64,000 nt of DNA from a bacterium (GTDB lineage Bacteria > Latescibacterota > Latescibacteria > Latescibacterales > Latescibacteraceae): positions 1 to 64,000 of the forward strand of contig JAJFUH010000029.1 of the NCBI GenBank assembly GCA_021372535.1, in the 5' to 3' direction. The position numbers and the translations under genes are program-made. This document shows, one piece after another, positions 53,186-62,359 of this stretch. The stretch's first letter is position 1, and every line of letters starts with the position of its first letter. The notes beneath the pieces are model-generated. The model was not told where the DNA came from. It was given only the letters and a program-made list of their open reading frames with translations, and did not search any database.

Positions 53186-54883
53186 ATGCTTGGAACACAG
53201 GACATAACTATCGTACTGCTCGATCTCGGAATTCTGCTCGGTCTTTCGAGGTTTCTCGGCGAGGTGGCCAGACGGTATCGTCAGCCCATGGTGGTGGGGG
53301 AAATTCTCGCCGGCATCATTCTCGGACCGACAATTCTCGGAACGTTTGCGCCCGAACTGCAGAATCTCCTCTTTCCCATGCGCGAGCACACACTTACAGC
53401 GCTTGAAGGGCTCACCACGGTTGCGGTGGTGCTCCTGCTCCTCGTTGCGGGAATCGAGATCAACCTCTCCTCCGTCTGGAAACAGGGACGCGCCGCCCTG
53501 ATGGTCAGTTCTCTCGGGATATTGTTACCGTTCGCTCTCGGATTTGGAGCTGCTTTGGCATGGCCTCATTTCCTGGGATTCGACCAGTCCTCAGAAAAAC
53601 TGACCTTTTCGCTGTTCCTGGGCACTGCGCTGTCCATATCGGCGCTGCCCGTCATCGCCAAAACACTCATGGATATGAATCTTCTGAAAAGCGACATGGG
53701 TATGCTCGTTCTGACAGCGGCGGCTTTCAACGACCTCATCGGATGGATTATTTTCAGCATTGTGCTCAGTATCATGGGAACCGGCGCGGTTTACGGACAC
53801 AGCCCCCAGGAAACAATAGTATTCACCGTCCTGTTCACCGTCATCACCCTCACATTCGTCCGGTGGGCTTTTCACCGGATACTCCCCTGGCTCGAACGTA
53901 AGACTGTCTGGCCCGGCGGCATACTCGGGTTTGTTTTCGCCTTTACCATGATCGGGGCTGCAGCGACGCAGTGGCTCGGTATTCACGCGGTGTTCGGCGC
54001 GTTCATCGTGGGCATAGCTGTCGGTGATTCACACCACCTCACCGAACGGACCAAGGATGTCATCTACCAGTTTGCCATGAATATTTTTGCTCCGCTGTTT
54101 TTCGCCTTTATCGGCTTGAGAGTAAATTTCGCCACCAACTTCAACGTTCCGCTCATCCTCATCGTGTTCCTACTCGCCTGCGCGGGAAAGATTTTCGGCT
54201 GCACGCTCGGAGCCCGGTGGGGCGGCCTGACTTTCAGGGAATCATTTGCGGTCGGGTTCGGAATGAACTCACGAGGCGCAATGGAAATCATCCTCGGATT
54301 GCTCGCGCTCGAATACGGGGTCATACACGAACACCTCTTTGTGGCGCTCGTTGTCATGGCTCTCGGGACAACCATGCTCTCCGGCCCGGTAATGGAATGG
54401 ATGATCCGCGAGAAGAAACCGCTCAAACTGATAAATCTCCTGAAACCCGCCGGATATCTCAAATCGGTGGAAAGCACGACACGCCGTGATGTCATCATGG
54501 AACTTGCCCGCCTCGCCTCGGCGGAAACAGGGATCGAAGCCATCCGTATCTACAAATCGGTCTGGGACCGGGAGGAAATCATGGGAACCGCCCTCGGTGG
54601 GAATATCGCCGTTCCCCATGCACGGCTTACCGAAATCACCACACCGTTTGTCATGGCCGTACATTCTGACGAGGGGATCGATTTCGATGCAATAGACGGC
54701 GCACCTGCAAAACTTATCTTCATGCTGCTCACCCCGGCGCGCGATCAGGGCATGCAGCTCCAGATTCTTGCCGATATCGCCCGCATCTTCTCCGACCCCA
54801 ATGCACGGACTGCCGCCCTGCAGTCCCATGACTACACGTCATTCATCAACGCCATCAGTCTTGCCCCCGAGAGAAAAAAATAA
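53186..54883 (+). CDS. CPA2-type cation/proton antiporter fused to a PTS EIIA type-2 domain
   Basis: A 565-residue fusion. Residues about 1-400 are a KefB/GerN-like antiporter with about 12 helices: EVARRYRQPMVVGEILAGII, ILGPTILG, LLLLVAGIEI and ITLTFVRWAFHRILPW. Residues about 420-560 form a PTS EIIA type-2 domain with phospho-His H478 in GGNIAVPHARL. CPA2 proteins exchange Na+ or K+ for H+ across the inner membrane. The fused domain should let phosphotransfer tune this exchange. It lies 137 bases after the APC-EIIA gene on the same strand and may be co-transcribed. Confidence 0.88.
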   Translation: MLGTQDITIVLLDLGILLGLSRFLGEVARRYRQPMVVGEILAGIILGPTILGTFAPELQNLLFPMREHTLTALEGLTTVAVVLLLLVAGIEINLSSVWKQGRAALMVSSLGILLPFALGFGAALAWPHFLGFDQSSEKLTFSLFLGTALSISALPVIAKTLMDMNLLKSDMGMLVLTAAAFNDLIGWIIFSIVLSIMGTGAVYGHSPQETIVFTVLFTVITLTFVRWAFHRILPWLERKTVWPGGILGFVFAFTMIGAAATQWLGIHAVFGAFIVGIAVGDSHHLTERTKDVIYQFAMNIFAPLFFAFIGLRVNFATNFNVPLILIVFLLACAGKIFGCTLGARWGGLTFRESFAVGFGMNSRGAMEIILGLLALEYGVIHEHLFVALVVMALGTTMLSGPVMEWMIREKKPLKLINLLKPAGYLKSVESTTRRDVIMELARLASAETGIEAIRIYKSVWDREEIMGTALGGNIAVPHARLTEITTPFVMAVHSDEGIDFDAIDGAPAKLIFMLLTPARDQGMQLQILADIARIFSDPNARTAALQSHDYTSFINAISLAPERKK

Positions 54884-54958
54884 CAGCGCGTCCTGCTCCG
54901 GATGCAGTAGTTGAACAGGTCTGCAATCCTGACTCGTTCACGGGCCTGTATTACTGTA

Positions 54959-55864
54959 TTATCCGTTGCGTTTCAGGAGATTGTCGATAAGCACGTAATT
55001 TTTGTATTCGCCGATTTTATGGTGCAGAATGGAGTTTTCGATGAATGTGAGCGCGCGTACCCAGAGACGGTCGTGCTTGTGGTCTTTCTTGTTCGGCCTG
55101 CCGGGTCTGACAGTCCACTTCATTTCATTGATTCGCGATTCCATGACTTTCGGATGTGTGCCTTTGAAAGGGCGGCAGGTCTTGAGCGACCCGAAATCGA
55201 ATTCGGCTGCCTCGTCCGGATACCGGTCATCGACCCACGCTCTGTCATGGTGCACCGATGCGAGCGCTATCTGCTTTTTCATCATGCTCACCGGGGGCCG
55301 TACCCAGCCGTAATGGTAGATTTCCGCGCCCGCGGGAACGACCCTGAGCTTTCGTCCGTCGATACGGAATCCCTGAGCGCTCTGCCATGATCTCACACCG
55401 ATTCCGTTGCGGACGATCCTGACCTCATGGGAGTACCAGTTGTGCCCGGCCTGGTAAAGATCGTAAGAACCGTAAAAATGCACATAATCGAACAGCAGTC
55501 CCTCCACGGCGGGTGTATCGAGATAACGCTTCATCTTTTCACGGAGCACCGGGAGGTATCGTTCATGAACAACCTCGTCCGCCTGGAGATACATGCACCA
55601 GTCCCCGGTACAGGCATCGAGCGCAATATTGGACTGCACCGCGTTGACTGCTCCTTTGACGAAATAGTTTTTGTCCCAGACAGTCTCGATGATCTTTATT
55701 TTGGGATCATCGATGGCACGGATAGCGTCGGTAGTCGAGTCATCCGAATCTCCGCACGCTATGACAAATTCATCGACGAGCGGAAGGGCGGACCTGATTG
55801 CCTCAACCACGGGATAATAGAGTTTGATCGCATTGCGGACGAAGGAAAAACCGCTGATTTTCAA
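54959..55864 (-). CDS. Glycosyltransferase family 2 protein
   Basis: A 301-residue GT-A-like enzyme: ISGFSFVRNAIKLYYPVVEA, ACGDSDDSTTDAIRAI, and the metal-binding region WCMYLQADEVVHERYLP. Later FDYVHFYGSYDLYQAG and a C-terminal basic segment follow. It has no membrane helix. It follows the enolase-superfamily gene by 56 bases in an operon with an LpxL-like acyltransferase, so lipopolysaccharide or another surface glycolipid is a likely target. The donor sugar cannot be determined from sequence. Confidence 0.82.
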   Translation of the reverse strand: MKISGFSFVRNAIKLYYPVVEAIRSALPLVDEFVIACGDSDDSTTDAIRAIDDPKIKIIETVWDKNYFVKGAVNAVQSNIALDACTGDWCMYLQADEVVHERYLPVLREKMKRYLDTPAVEGLLFDYVHFYGSYDLYQAGHNWYSHEVRIVRNGIGVRSWQSAQGFRIDGRKLRVVPAGAEIYHYGWVRPPVSMMKKQIALASVHHDRAWVDDRYPDEAAEFDFGSLKTCRPFKGTHPKVMESRINEMKWTVRPGRPNKKDHKHDRLWVRALTFIENSILHHKIGEYKNYVLIDNLLKRNG

Positions 55865-55920
55865 AAGACCTTCCTCTCGAAACGGAAATCTCTGCCCGAA
55901 ACCGCTCCGTTACAGTGCGA

Positions 55921-57078
55921 TCAGGCAGAAGTGACTTTTTCTTCATACTTCCGCGCCGCATTCATCCGGGATTCCGAAACGACGACTCCGAGCCCGGGTC
56001 CTTTCGGCAGATCGACACGGCCTGCATAACCGAAACGGAATTCCTCATCGCAGAGATCCTTCCTCAGCAGGTGCGTTCCGAAACAGCCCTCGAGCCAGCG
56101 GAAATCGGATACTCCATGGGCAAGATGCGCTCCGGCAGCAGAAAGCACGCAGCTCTCCCCGACATGCGCGCCGAGCTGAAAACCGATTCCATGCTTCCGC
56201 GCCGCCGCGGTCACACGGAGAGCGCCGAGTATTCCACCGCACTTGGAGATGCGCACATTGACCACATCACACGCCCCCGCGGCGGCCACACGTTCGACAT
56301 CGCCTGGATTTTTCACCGTTTCGTCGAGCGTGACGAGCGGCAGACCCTTTCCCCTGATTGCCGCCATTCCCTCGATATCGTCCGGGGGAAGAGGCTGCTC
56401 GACCGATACCACGCCCAGGTCCGCCAGTTCGCTCATGAAAACGGGCGCGTTCTTCCTGTTCCATGAACAGTTGGCATCCACCCGGATTTCCGTCTTGTCA
56501 CCGGTCAATGACCGTATGCGGGATACATGACCCGCGGGATCGTTGTCATCCACCTTCACTTTCACATGCCCGAAGTTGTAGGGAGCGGCATGGCTGATGA
56601 ATTTTTCGAGCGTTTTCCCCTTGAGATAAGGAATGACAAGACTGTAAAAGAGCGGTTCGTCCGATTCGGCAAATCCAAGGATATCCGAAACACTTGTATT
56701 CCAGTATTTACCCGCCAGATCGAGCACGGCAAGCTCGACAGCACAGAGCGCCGCCGGATTCCCGGCGTCACGCAGGGACATGCCGAGCCGCTCGAGTTTT
56801 ACAACGACATCTCCGGGATCGGCAAAGGTATCCCCGGTTATTTCCGGCACAATACGCCTGAGGGATTCCATCACACTCTCGGGCGTCTCCCCGGTAACAT
56901 AGGAGCGGGGAACACACTCTCCATACCCCCTGAGCCCATTGTCCGTTTCGAGCGTTGTAAAAATATTGACCGACGACGACCGTGAAGCCAGGCTGTGGGT
57001 TATGTCCATGCAGAAATCAAGATTATATGCTCCGATACTGGCCGAACTGATTTTTAAAACACCGTTTGAACTTGTCAT
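55921..57078 (-). CDS. Enolase-superfamily enzyme (muconate-lactonizing/dipeptide epimerase-like)
   Basis: The start MTSSNGVLKI overlaps the stop of the acyltransferase gene as ATGA and gives 385 residues. The barrel has the MLE-subgroup catalytic pair: a KxK motif (HVKVKVDD, near 170) and a lysine near 270 (VRISKCGG). Metal ligands are in RVDANCSW, SVEQPLPPDD and LVTLDETV. The N-terminal capping domain is present (RGYGECVPRSYVTGET). Family members carry out racemisation, cycloisomerisation or dipeptide epimerisation. The specific reaction is unknown; the operon context hints at a cell-envelope substrate. Confidence 0.82.
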   Translation of the reverse strand: MTSSNGVLKISSASIGAYNLDFCMDITHSLASRSSSVNIFTTLETDNGLRGYGECVPRSYVTGETPESVMESLRRIVPEITGDTFADPGDVVVKLERLGMSLRDAGNPAALCAVELAVLDLAGKYWNTSVSDILGFAESDEPLFYSLVIPYLKGKTLEKFISHAAPYNFGHVKVKVDDNDPAGHVSRIRSLTGDKTEIRVDANCSWNRKNAPVFMSELADLGVVSVEQPLPPDDIEGMAAIRGKGLPLVTLDETVKNPGDVERVAAAGACDVVNVRISKCGGILGALRVTAAARKHGIGFQLGAHVGESCVLSAAGAHLAHGVSDFRWLEGCFGTHLLRKDLCDEEFRFGYAGRVDLPKGPGLGVVVSESRMNAARKYEEKVTSA

Positions 57079-57950
57079 GCAATCTCCGGGCGCATCTTGT
57101 GAAATTTTTTCCATTGATACCACTGATCCGGAAACGTCATGACAACCTGTTCAAACTTCTTCAGAATCGCCTCGGACAGTCCCTCGCGGACAACCTCCTC
57201 CATATCGCTGAACGGTACTATGGAGAGACGGTATCCTTTGGCGGTCCGGATCATGAACGAGCCAAGCGGGGTGGAACCGCTGCGCCGGCACATGATCTCG
57301 AGGGAACGGTCGAGAAGAATCTGGCCGCCGAAAGCCTGGATAAACCTGTTGCCCTTGGGCTTCCATGCATCTATCTCGTCACACTCGGTGAGCAGTATTC
57401 TCCCGCGGTGAAGAGCTTCCATGGCCTGAGCCATGATGTTGCCGCTTTTACCGTCGATAAGCTCCACATTCACCTCTGCTGCGCGCTGCATCAGGCTTTC
57501 CTTGAGAAGCTGTGTCTGAAAATTGACTACCATGGTAACAGGATAATTACGGAGCGCAAGAGCCAGGGGAAGAAATTCGACACCTCCGAGATGAGCCGTT
57601 ATCAGGATCGCTCCTCCCTTTTCCAGCGACTTGTCGAGATATTCGAGACCCGAGTACTCCATGGCCTGACGGAGTTCTTTCTTCACGTGATCATAACCTC
57701 TGTGGGCCATGATGAGTTTTTCGGCATAATGTGAAAAAATTCCCTCAAACGTCTTTTTAATGATCCTGGGCGCTTTTGTGCTGCCGCCAAAAACCGTCAT
57801 GATGTTTCGCTCGATCAGATGACGTTCACGACGGTTCACAATATAGTACACGGTACCCAGCAAACGCAAATACCTTATGCAAAACCACAACGGTGCATGC
57901 CGGAAAAGCATGACATTCGGTTTCGCCTGGAAAAACCGGGAGATATTCAT
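57075..57950 (-). CDS. LpxL/HtrB-like lipid acyltransferase
   Basis: The ATG with GGGGG 8 bases upstream gives 291 residues; a GTG three codons earlier is less well placed. The family motif H-x4-E is present (TAHLGGVEFLP, H120 and E125), then LLTECDEIDAWKPKGNRFI. A hydrophobic segment near the N-terminus can anchor it to the inner membrane. LpxL-type enzymes add acyl chains to lipid A precursors, implying a Gram-negative outer membrane. It is first in a three-gene minus-strand operon. Confidence 0.82.
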   Translation of the reverse strand: MNISRFFQAKPNVMLFRHAPLWFCIRYLRLLGTVYYIVNRRERHLIERNIMTVFGGSTKAPRIIKKTFEGIFSHYAEKLIMAHRGYDHVKKELRQAMEYSGLEYLDKSLEKGGAILITAHLGGVEFLPLALALRNYPVTMVVNFQTQLLKESLMQRAAEVNVELIDGKSGNIMAQAMEALHRGRILLTECDEIDAWKPKGNRFIQAFGGQILLDRSLEIMCRRSGSTPLGSFMIRTAKGYRLSIVPFSDMEEVVREGLSEAILKKFEQVVMTFPDQWYQWKKFHKMRPEIA

Positions 57951-58646
57951 CGAATGCACCCCCTTTTTATTGAATAGCTTATAGTGATTAATACGATTCC
58001 ATATGACGGCCTGATTGTATTGCCCCTGTCACCCTGAATCCGTTTCAGGACTGTAGATCGTCTGAATCTTATTGCAATGACTATACTTTGAAATAACTGC
58101 TGATAACTATATATAATCGGCTATATTTCACGCGACTTTACAAAAAAAACATCCTTTTTCTTGTTATTCAATGAGCTCATAATCACTGTTTTATTGTGCA
58201 AGTATTGTCATTCCCGGATGGGAATCCGAATATTCTTACGCATATTATGGCCGGAAAAGAGTGTTTGCTTCTCCATGAACACTTGCTCCCCTGTTCATTC
58301 ACTGGTAGAGCAAAGAAAGTGCCATCGGAGAAAACTGTTAAAAATTTTTGCAACTATTTATAAAACAAAGAGGATACATTTCCATCTTGAAAGCAGACAC
58401 CCGATGGGGAAAGATGAACTATACATTTTTTCCGGTTCAGAAAAAGTACAAAGCGGCAAAAATTGCCCAACTCAACAGTTGGTCAATAATAAAGAAAGCG
58501 CGGCACCCCCTCCGAACCTTCCGGACTATTCATTCAACCCGTTGACCGTATGTAATTGAGAAATGAGCGTAAATCCACAGGACATGGATTTATTGATATA
58601 CGTACTAAAAAGCCTTGTGAAAAACCCCGTAATTGTGGATAAAATC
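57951..58646. other. Intergenic stretch without supported genes
   Basis: About 700 bases of mostly AT-rich DNA between the acyltransferase start and repeat B. An open frame at 58161-58559 has no domain, signal or good ribosome-binding site and I do not accept it. Nothing else is recognised. Confidence 0.5.
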
Positions 58647-58752
58647 TGTCAAGGGTCAGCACGGAGTGCTGATTTACATGGCCTTGACAGCGAACAAACA
58701 ATATATTTCTTGACCGGACGTGCGAAAAAGATACTTTTTCACAGCCCTCTTA
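58647..58752. repeat. Dispersed intergenic repeat family 2, copy B
   Basis: The element starts with a nested hairpin: outer arms TGTCAAGG (58647-58654) and CCTTGACA (58682-58689), inner arms TCAGCAC (58656-58662) and GTGCTGA (58666-58672). A partly conserved tail runs to ACTTTTTCACAGCCCTC. It ends 10 bases before the HD-GYP gene's stop codon. Copy C at 62360 shows compensating base changes in the inner stem. Confidence 0.75.
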
Positions 58753-58762
58753 AAACATGCTG

Positions 58763-60649
58763 TTATAATTTCGGTAAAATGCTTCCGTTATTGTACACAT
58801 ACTCGAAGGCGTCCGGTTCATTAAGGCCATTTATAATAAAATCAAGATGTTCCACAGGCATGGATGATACAATTTCCGTAAATACATCAACGATTTTCGG
58901 ACAGAACTGAAATCCCCTGTTCTTTTGCAATTCATCGAGCGCCTCCTCACGGGTCAGGGCGGCTCGGTAGGGACGGTTCGTTGTCATCGCGTCAAAGGAA
59001 TCGGCAACAGCCATAATACGGGCTTCGAGCGGGATGTTCTTGCCGGAAAGTCCGTCCGGATATCCCAGGCCGTCATAACGCTCATGATGACTTTTCATCA
59101 GTCCGATAAGGGGATTGTAGGCAAGCAGGGGTTCAATGATACGGAGCCCGACCATGGGATGGCGCCTTATATAATTGAACTCATTATTGGTGAGTTTGCC
59201 CCGTTTGTGAATTATAGAATCGGGTATGCCGATTTTACCGATATCATGCATGAGCGCCATGAGACGGATTTTTTCGATGTGCTCTTCTTCCATCTCCATT
59301 TTTCGGGCTATAAGGGTCGTGTAAAAGGCAACCCTGTTCGAATGGCCGCGGGTGTAGGGGTCCTTTGCTTCGAGAGCGGAAGCGAGCGAGAGTATGGACG
59401 AAACGAACGACTGTTTCATGTCTTCCATAAGACGGGCATTATCGAGGGAAATCGCAATCTGGTTACAGAAATTCATGACATACTCGAGATCATCCGATGT
59501 GAAATCCTTCAATCCCTCGTTCCGCTCCGCGGCCATTACACCGATGACCTTGTTATGCGTTATAAGCGGGACCGCAACGAATGACCGGGGATGGAATTCC
59601 TTGAGAATGAGATTTTCTTTTCGCAGAAACGACGAATCGACATCGGGGATGATCTGTGCTGTTCCGGTATCGACTACCCGGGCAAGAATGTTCTGGGTTC
59701 GTTTGAGCGGTATGGAATAGCCGCTGAGTTTCCTGACATTGTCACTGTAGCCGCCGGATATCTTGACCGGAACAAGCGTATCATTTTTCTCGTCCACGAG
59801 CATGATGATGGAGCGGTCAAAATGCATGACGGTCTGGATGAGGGACATCACAACCTCGAGAAGATTATCCGTATCGAGAATGGATGCCGTGGCCTTGGAC
59901 GATGCATTGAGCGAGGTCAGACGGTTGATACGCCTGTTGAGCTCAATGTTGAGATGAGCGACCTCAAGGTACTTGCGTTCGAGCAGCTTTTTTTCCCGCT
60001 CGAGTTCCGCGAGTGAATCTTTCAGAATCTGACGGCGTTCCGTAAAAAGCCCGAATACGAGCGCGAGAATTGATTTCTTGTCCCATTCCAGCCTGAATTC
60101 GCAATACTCATCACCGCTGAACTGGCATTTGTATTCTGTCAATTTACCGAGGGGAAGTCCCCATATTGTCGGAATAGATTCATATATCCCGAGATTGTAA
60201 AGGCAGATATCTTTCGTCGAGCCTATGTTTTCGAACCACTTGAGGCGCACAATCGCATGAGCCCAGTCGGACTCGACCACAATAACCTCTTTCGTTTTGT
60301 TGAACTTCTCATTGATTGCAGCGGCGCGACGGATAGAGAGGTACGGGTGGCCGATTACCTTGATAAAGATATTTTCAATATACCCGAAGCTTCTGTAGAT
60401 TATGGATTCATGGCCAATCTCACGGGCAACCTCGGGTTCGCCCACATGGAGACGGATTCGTTCGAAGAGCTTCGTCATGACCTGCTGCGATATCCAGTTA
60501 TGCTCGTCACGGAGATATTCCTCAACATTTCCGACCGTCTCGAAATAGGGATCGAGATCGTCAAAAATGGTATCGAGAAGCTCGGGACAGTGCCTTTTTA
60601 CATAATCCAGCAAAGCCCTTGAATTACAACAGTTTACCAAACGCTCCAC
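58763..60649 (-). CDS. Signalling protein with N-terminal sensor-like, GAF and HD-GYP domains
   Basis: The GTG of VERLVNCCNS, with GGGGGGAG just upstream, is chosen over an unsupported TTG 12 codons earlier, giving 628 residues. Residues about 1-190 form an N-terminal domain ending YKCQFSGDEYCEFRLEW, which recalls V4R/XylR-N type ligand-binding modules. A coiled coil follows, then a GAF domain (about 245-405). The HD-GYP domain (about 415-600) has LMHDIGKIGIPD and KSHHERYDGLGYPDG. It should hydrolyse cyclic-di-GMP under control of two sensory parts. A 16-base near-palindrome lies just upstream. Confidence 0.87.
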   Translation of the reverse strand: MERLVNCCNSRALLDYVKRHCPELLDTIFDDLDPYFETVGNVEEYLRDEHNWISQQVMTKLFERIRLHVGEPEVAREIGHESIIYRSFGYIENIFIKVIGHPYLSIRRAAAINEKFNKTKEVIVVESDWAHAIVRLKWFENIGSTKDICLYNLGIYESIPTIWGLPLGKLTEYKCQFSGDEYCEFRLEWDKKSILALVFGLFTERRQILKDSLAELEREKKLLERKYLEVAHLNIELNRRINRLTSLNASSKATASILDTDNLLEVVMSLIQTVMHFDRSIIMLVDEKNDTLVPVKISGGYSDNVRKLSGYSIPLKRTQNILARVVDTGTAQIIPDVDSSFLRKENLILKEFHPRSFVAVPLITHNKVIGVMAAERNEGLKDFTSDDLEYVMNFCNQIAISLDNARLMEDMKQSFVSSILSLASALEAKDPYTRGHSNRVAFYTTLIARKMEMEEEHIEKIRLMALMHDIGKIGIPDSIIHKRGKLTNNEFNYIRRHPMVGLRIIEPLLAYNPLIGLMKSHHERYDGLGYPDGLSGKNIPLEARIMAVADSFDAMTTNRPYRAALTREEALDELQKNRGFQFCPKIVDVFTEIVSSMPVEHLDFIINGLNEPDAFEYVYNNGSILPKL

Positions 60650-60663
60650 AATACTCCCCCCGC

Positions 60664-60679
60664 ACAGGTGCACACCTGT
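60664..60679. promoter_or_regulatory. Near-palindrome upstream of the HD-GYP gene
   Basis: ACAGGTG (60664-60670), CA, CACCTGT (60673-60679) form a 7-bp inverted repeat with a 2-base centre, 15 bases before the GTG start. This size and place suit an operator or a translation-initiation hairpin. Confidence 0.4.
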
Positions 60680-61129
60680 TCGCAAATCAGTCTTAGACTT
60701 TTATTAATATATACTAAGCATAAATCCTTCTGCGGGTAAAAGCAATATAAAAATAAGAAAAATACATCTGACATTAAAAATTATTTGCTTGATTTATGCC
60801 CGTACTTCAATCATATTTGGAGTGCAGGGTCCACCTATAAAAAAAACCTTTTATGTTTACACCGATGAGGGCTGTCCCTTGGGGCTGCGCTTTCGCCGTG
60901 ACTCCGCTTATGCGGATAGCGAGAGCAAAAAGCTTGTAAGTGACTATAAAGTTCCCTTAAAATGCTTTGCAGAAAGCGTTTTTTCAAAGGACCCTGCAAT
61001 TTTTTTACCCGTCACACAGAAATTCAATGGTGGCGGATTTTTTATATCCGGTCCGTATCGACCGCTCTCAGGTGTGACTGCACATCCCGCGATTCTATGT
61101 GCTTCCGTCGCCGAAGTATCCTTCGAAAT
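60680..61129. other. Intergenic stretch without supported genes
   Basis: About 450 bases between the HD-GYP gene's upstream region and the end of the Gfo/Idh/MocA-like gene. ORFs here (for example 60789-61352) lie mostly over another gene or lack coding signs. No promoter or terminator stands out. Confidence 0.45.
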
Positions 61130-62263
61130 TCATTTCCCCAGGCCGAAATATTTCCTGTACGCCGCGATTATTTCCTCTCCTCCCATGAGAGCGCCGTTCC
61201 ATTCATCATCGAGATCGGCCAGCCTGACCGGTTTGCCGCCTTCTTCGAGATGCGATTTGAAAGCGGCGAGGTATGTGGCCGTTTTGCGCTCGATATCTTC
61301 GTACGGTTCGGGCATTTCCGCTTTGCCTTTTTCCACCATGAGCTGGAAATAGAGCAGCATGGGAGTCCACATCGCAAAGTCGCGGTCATGGGGTCCTCTT
61401 TCCCACCAGAGCCATTGTTCGAAGAATTTTGCCCCCTCGGTATAAACTTTGATATGGGCATTCGTCAGCCCTCCCGGTATCTCCTGCAAGGCGCCGTAAT
61501 AAATGCTCCCGTCCTCTTTTGCCTTGTGTTCGACGACAACGAGCCCGTTGGGTTTTTTCCAGTCGGGAGTGATATATGCGGCGCTCACCACCGGGTCATC
61601 GACAACCTTGAGACACATCCAGAGCCCGTGCACGCCATGCGTCGAATAGTCACTCATCGAGTTATCGGCGGTATATCCCATGATTTTCCAGTCCTTAACC
61701 TGGGTTTTCACGACCTGCACATCCCGGGTGAATTCAAACGAGGAGGTACACATGAGCGGGGCGTCGCCTTTTCTGGCCTGAGCCAGTGTCTCGCGGGCGA
61801 TGCGCATGCTGTTGGCGAAGGGACGGTTCACGAATGTCGGCATTCCTGCTTCGAGGTAGGGCTGGTTGAGCTTATGATTGCACATTATGGCATAATAGTC
61901 CCCGTTGAGAATACCGTCCACCTTGCCGACCATATCGTCAAAATTCTTCACCGGCGTACAGTTGAACTTTTTTGCGAACGCCTCTTTCGATGCTTCTATC
62001 ACATCCCAGCAGTGGGTAATCACCATGCCGGTCGTCCTCGTTTTATCCACCCCGTTGATGAGCGGCGCCCAGAGCCCTTTCGTATGGGTCCCGTCTCCGC
62101 ATGAAAGAGCGCCGATCCTGATCAGATCGTTCGGTCCCGTACGTTTGAAACTGATGGTCTCGGCCCCTGCGGTCGAAGCAGCTCCGAATAAGGTCCCCGC
62201 GGCCAGCGCGCTCTTCAGCACAGCACGGCGGCTCGTCTGGTGTTTCTGGTTTTGCCTGTGCAT
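61130..62263 (-). CDS. Tat-exported Gfo/Idh/MocA-like oxidoreductase
   Basis: The ATG with AAGGAGAGG upstream gives 377 residues; earlier ATG is unsupported. A twin-arginine signal (TSRRAVLKSALAAGTLFG) and ASTAGAE lead into a Rossmann-like domain (RIGALSCGDGTHTKGLWAPL, which differs from the usual GxGxxG). The common EKP-like motif of the family reads VNRPF, suggesting altered catalysis. The C-terminal half is typical of Gfo/Idh/MocA dehydrogenases that act on sugars or cyclitols. It would work in the periplasm, where a bound NAD(P) is likely. No sugar-uptake genes are adjacent. Confidence 0.75.
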   Translation of the reverse strand: MHRQNQKHQTSRRAVLKSALAAGTLFGAASTAGAETISFKRTGPNDLIRIGALSCGDGTHTKGLWAPLINGVDKTRTTGMVITHCWDVIEASKEAFAKKFNCTPVKNFDDMVGKVDGILNGDYYAIMCNHKLNQPYLEAGMPTFVNRPFANSMRIARETLAQARKGDAPLMCTSSFEFTRDVQVVKTQVKDWKIMGYTADNSMSDYSTHGVHGLWMCLKVVDDPVVSAAYITPDWKKPNGLVVVEHKAKEDGSIYYGALQEIPGGLTNAHIKVYTEGAKFFEQWLWWERGPHDRDFAMWTPMLLYFQLMVEKGKAEMPEPYEDIERKTATYLAAFKSHLEEGGKPVRLADLDDEWNGALMGGEEIIAAYRKYFGLGK

Positions 62264-62359
62264 GCGTTCCCTCTCCTTTTCCACCGGATCATGTTTGAAT
62301 GTCAAATATAATAAAGCTCTATAAGCGTTGTGATAAACACAATTTACTTGGATATAAGT

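Noticed and set aside
58161-58559. 132-codon ORF in the gap after the acyltransferase
   Set aside because: No ribosome-binding site, domain or signal; composition matches non-coding DNA.
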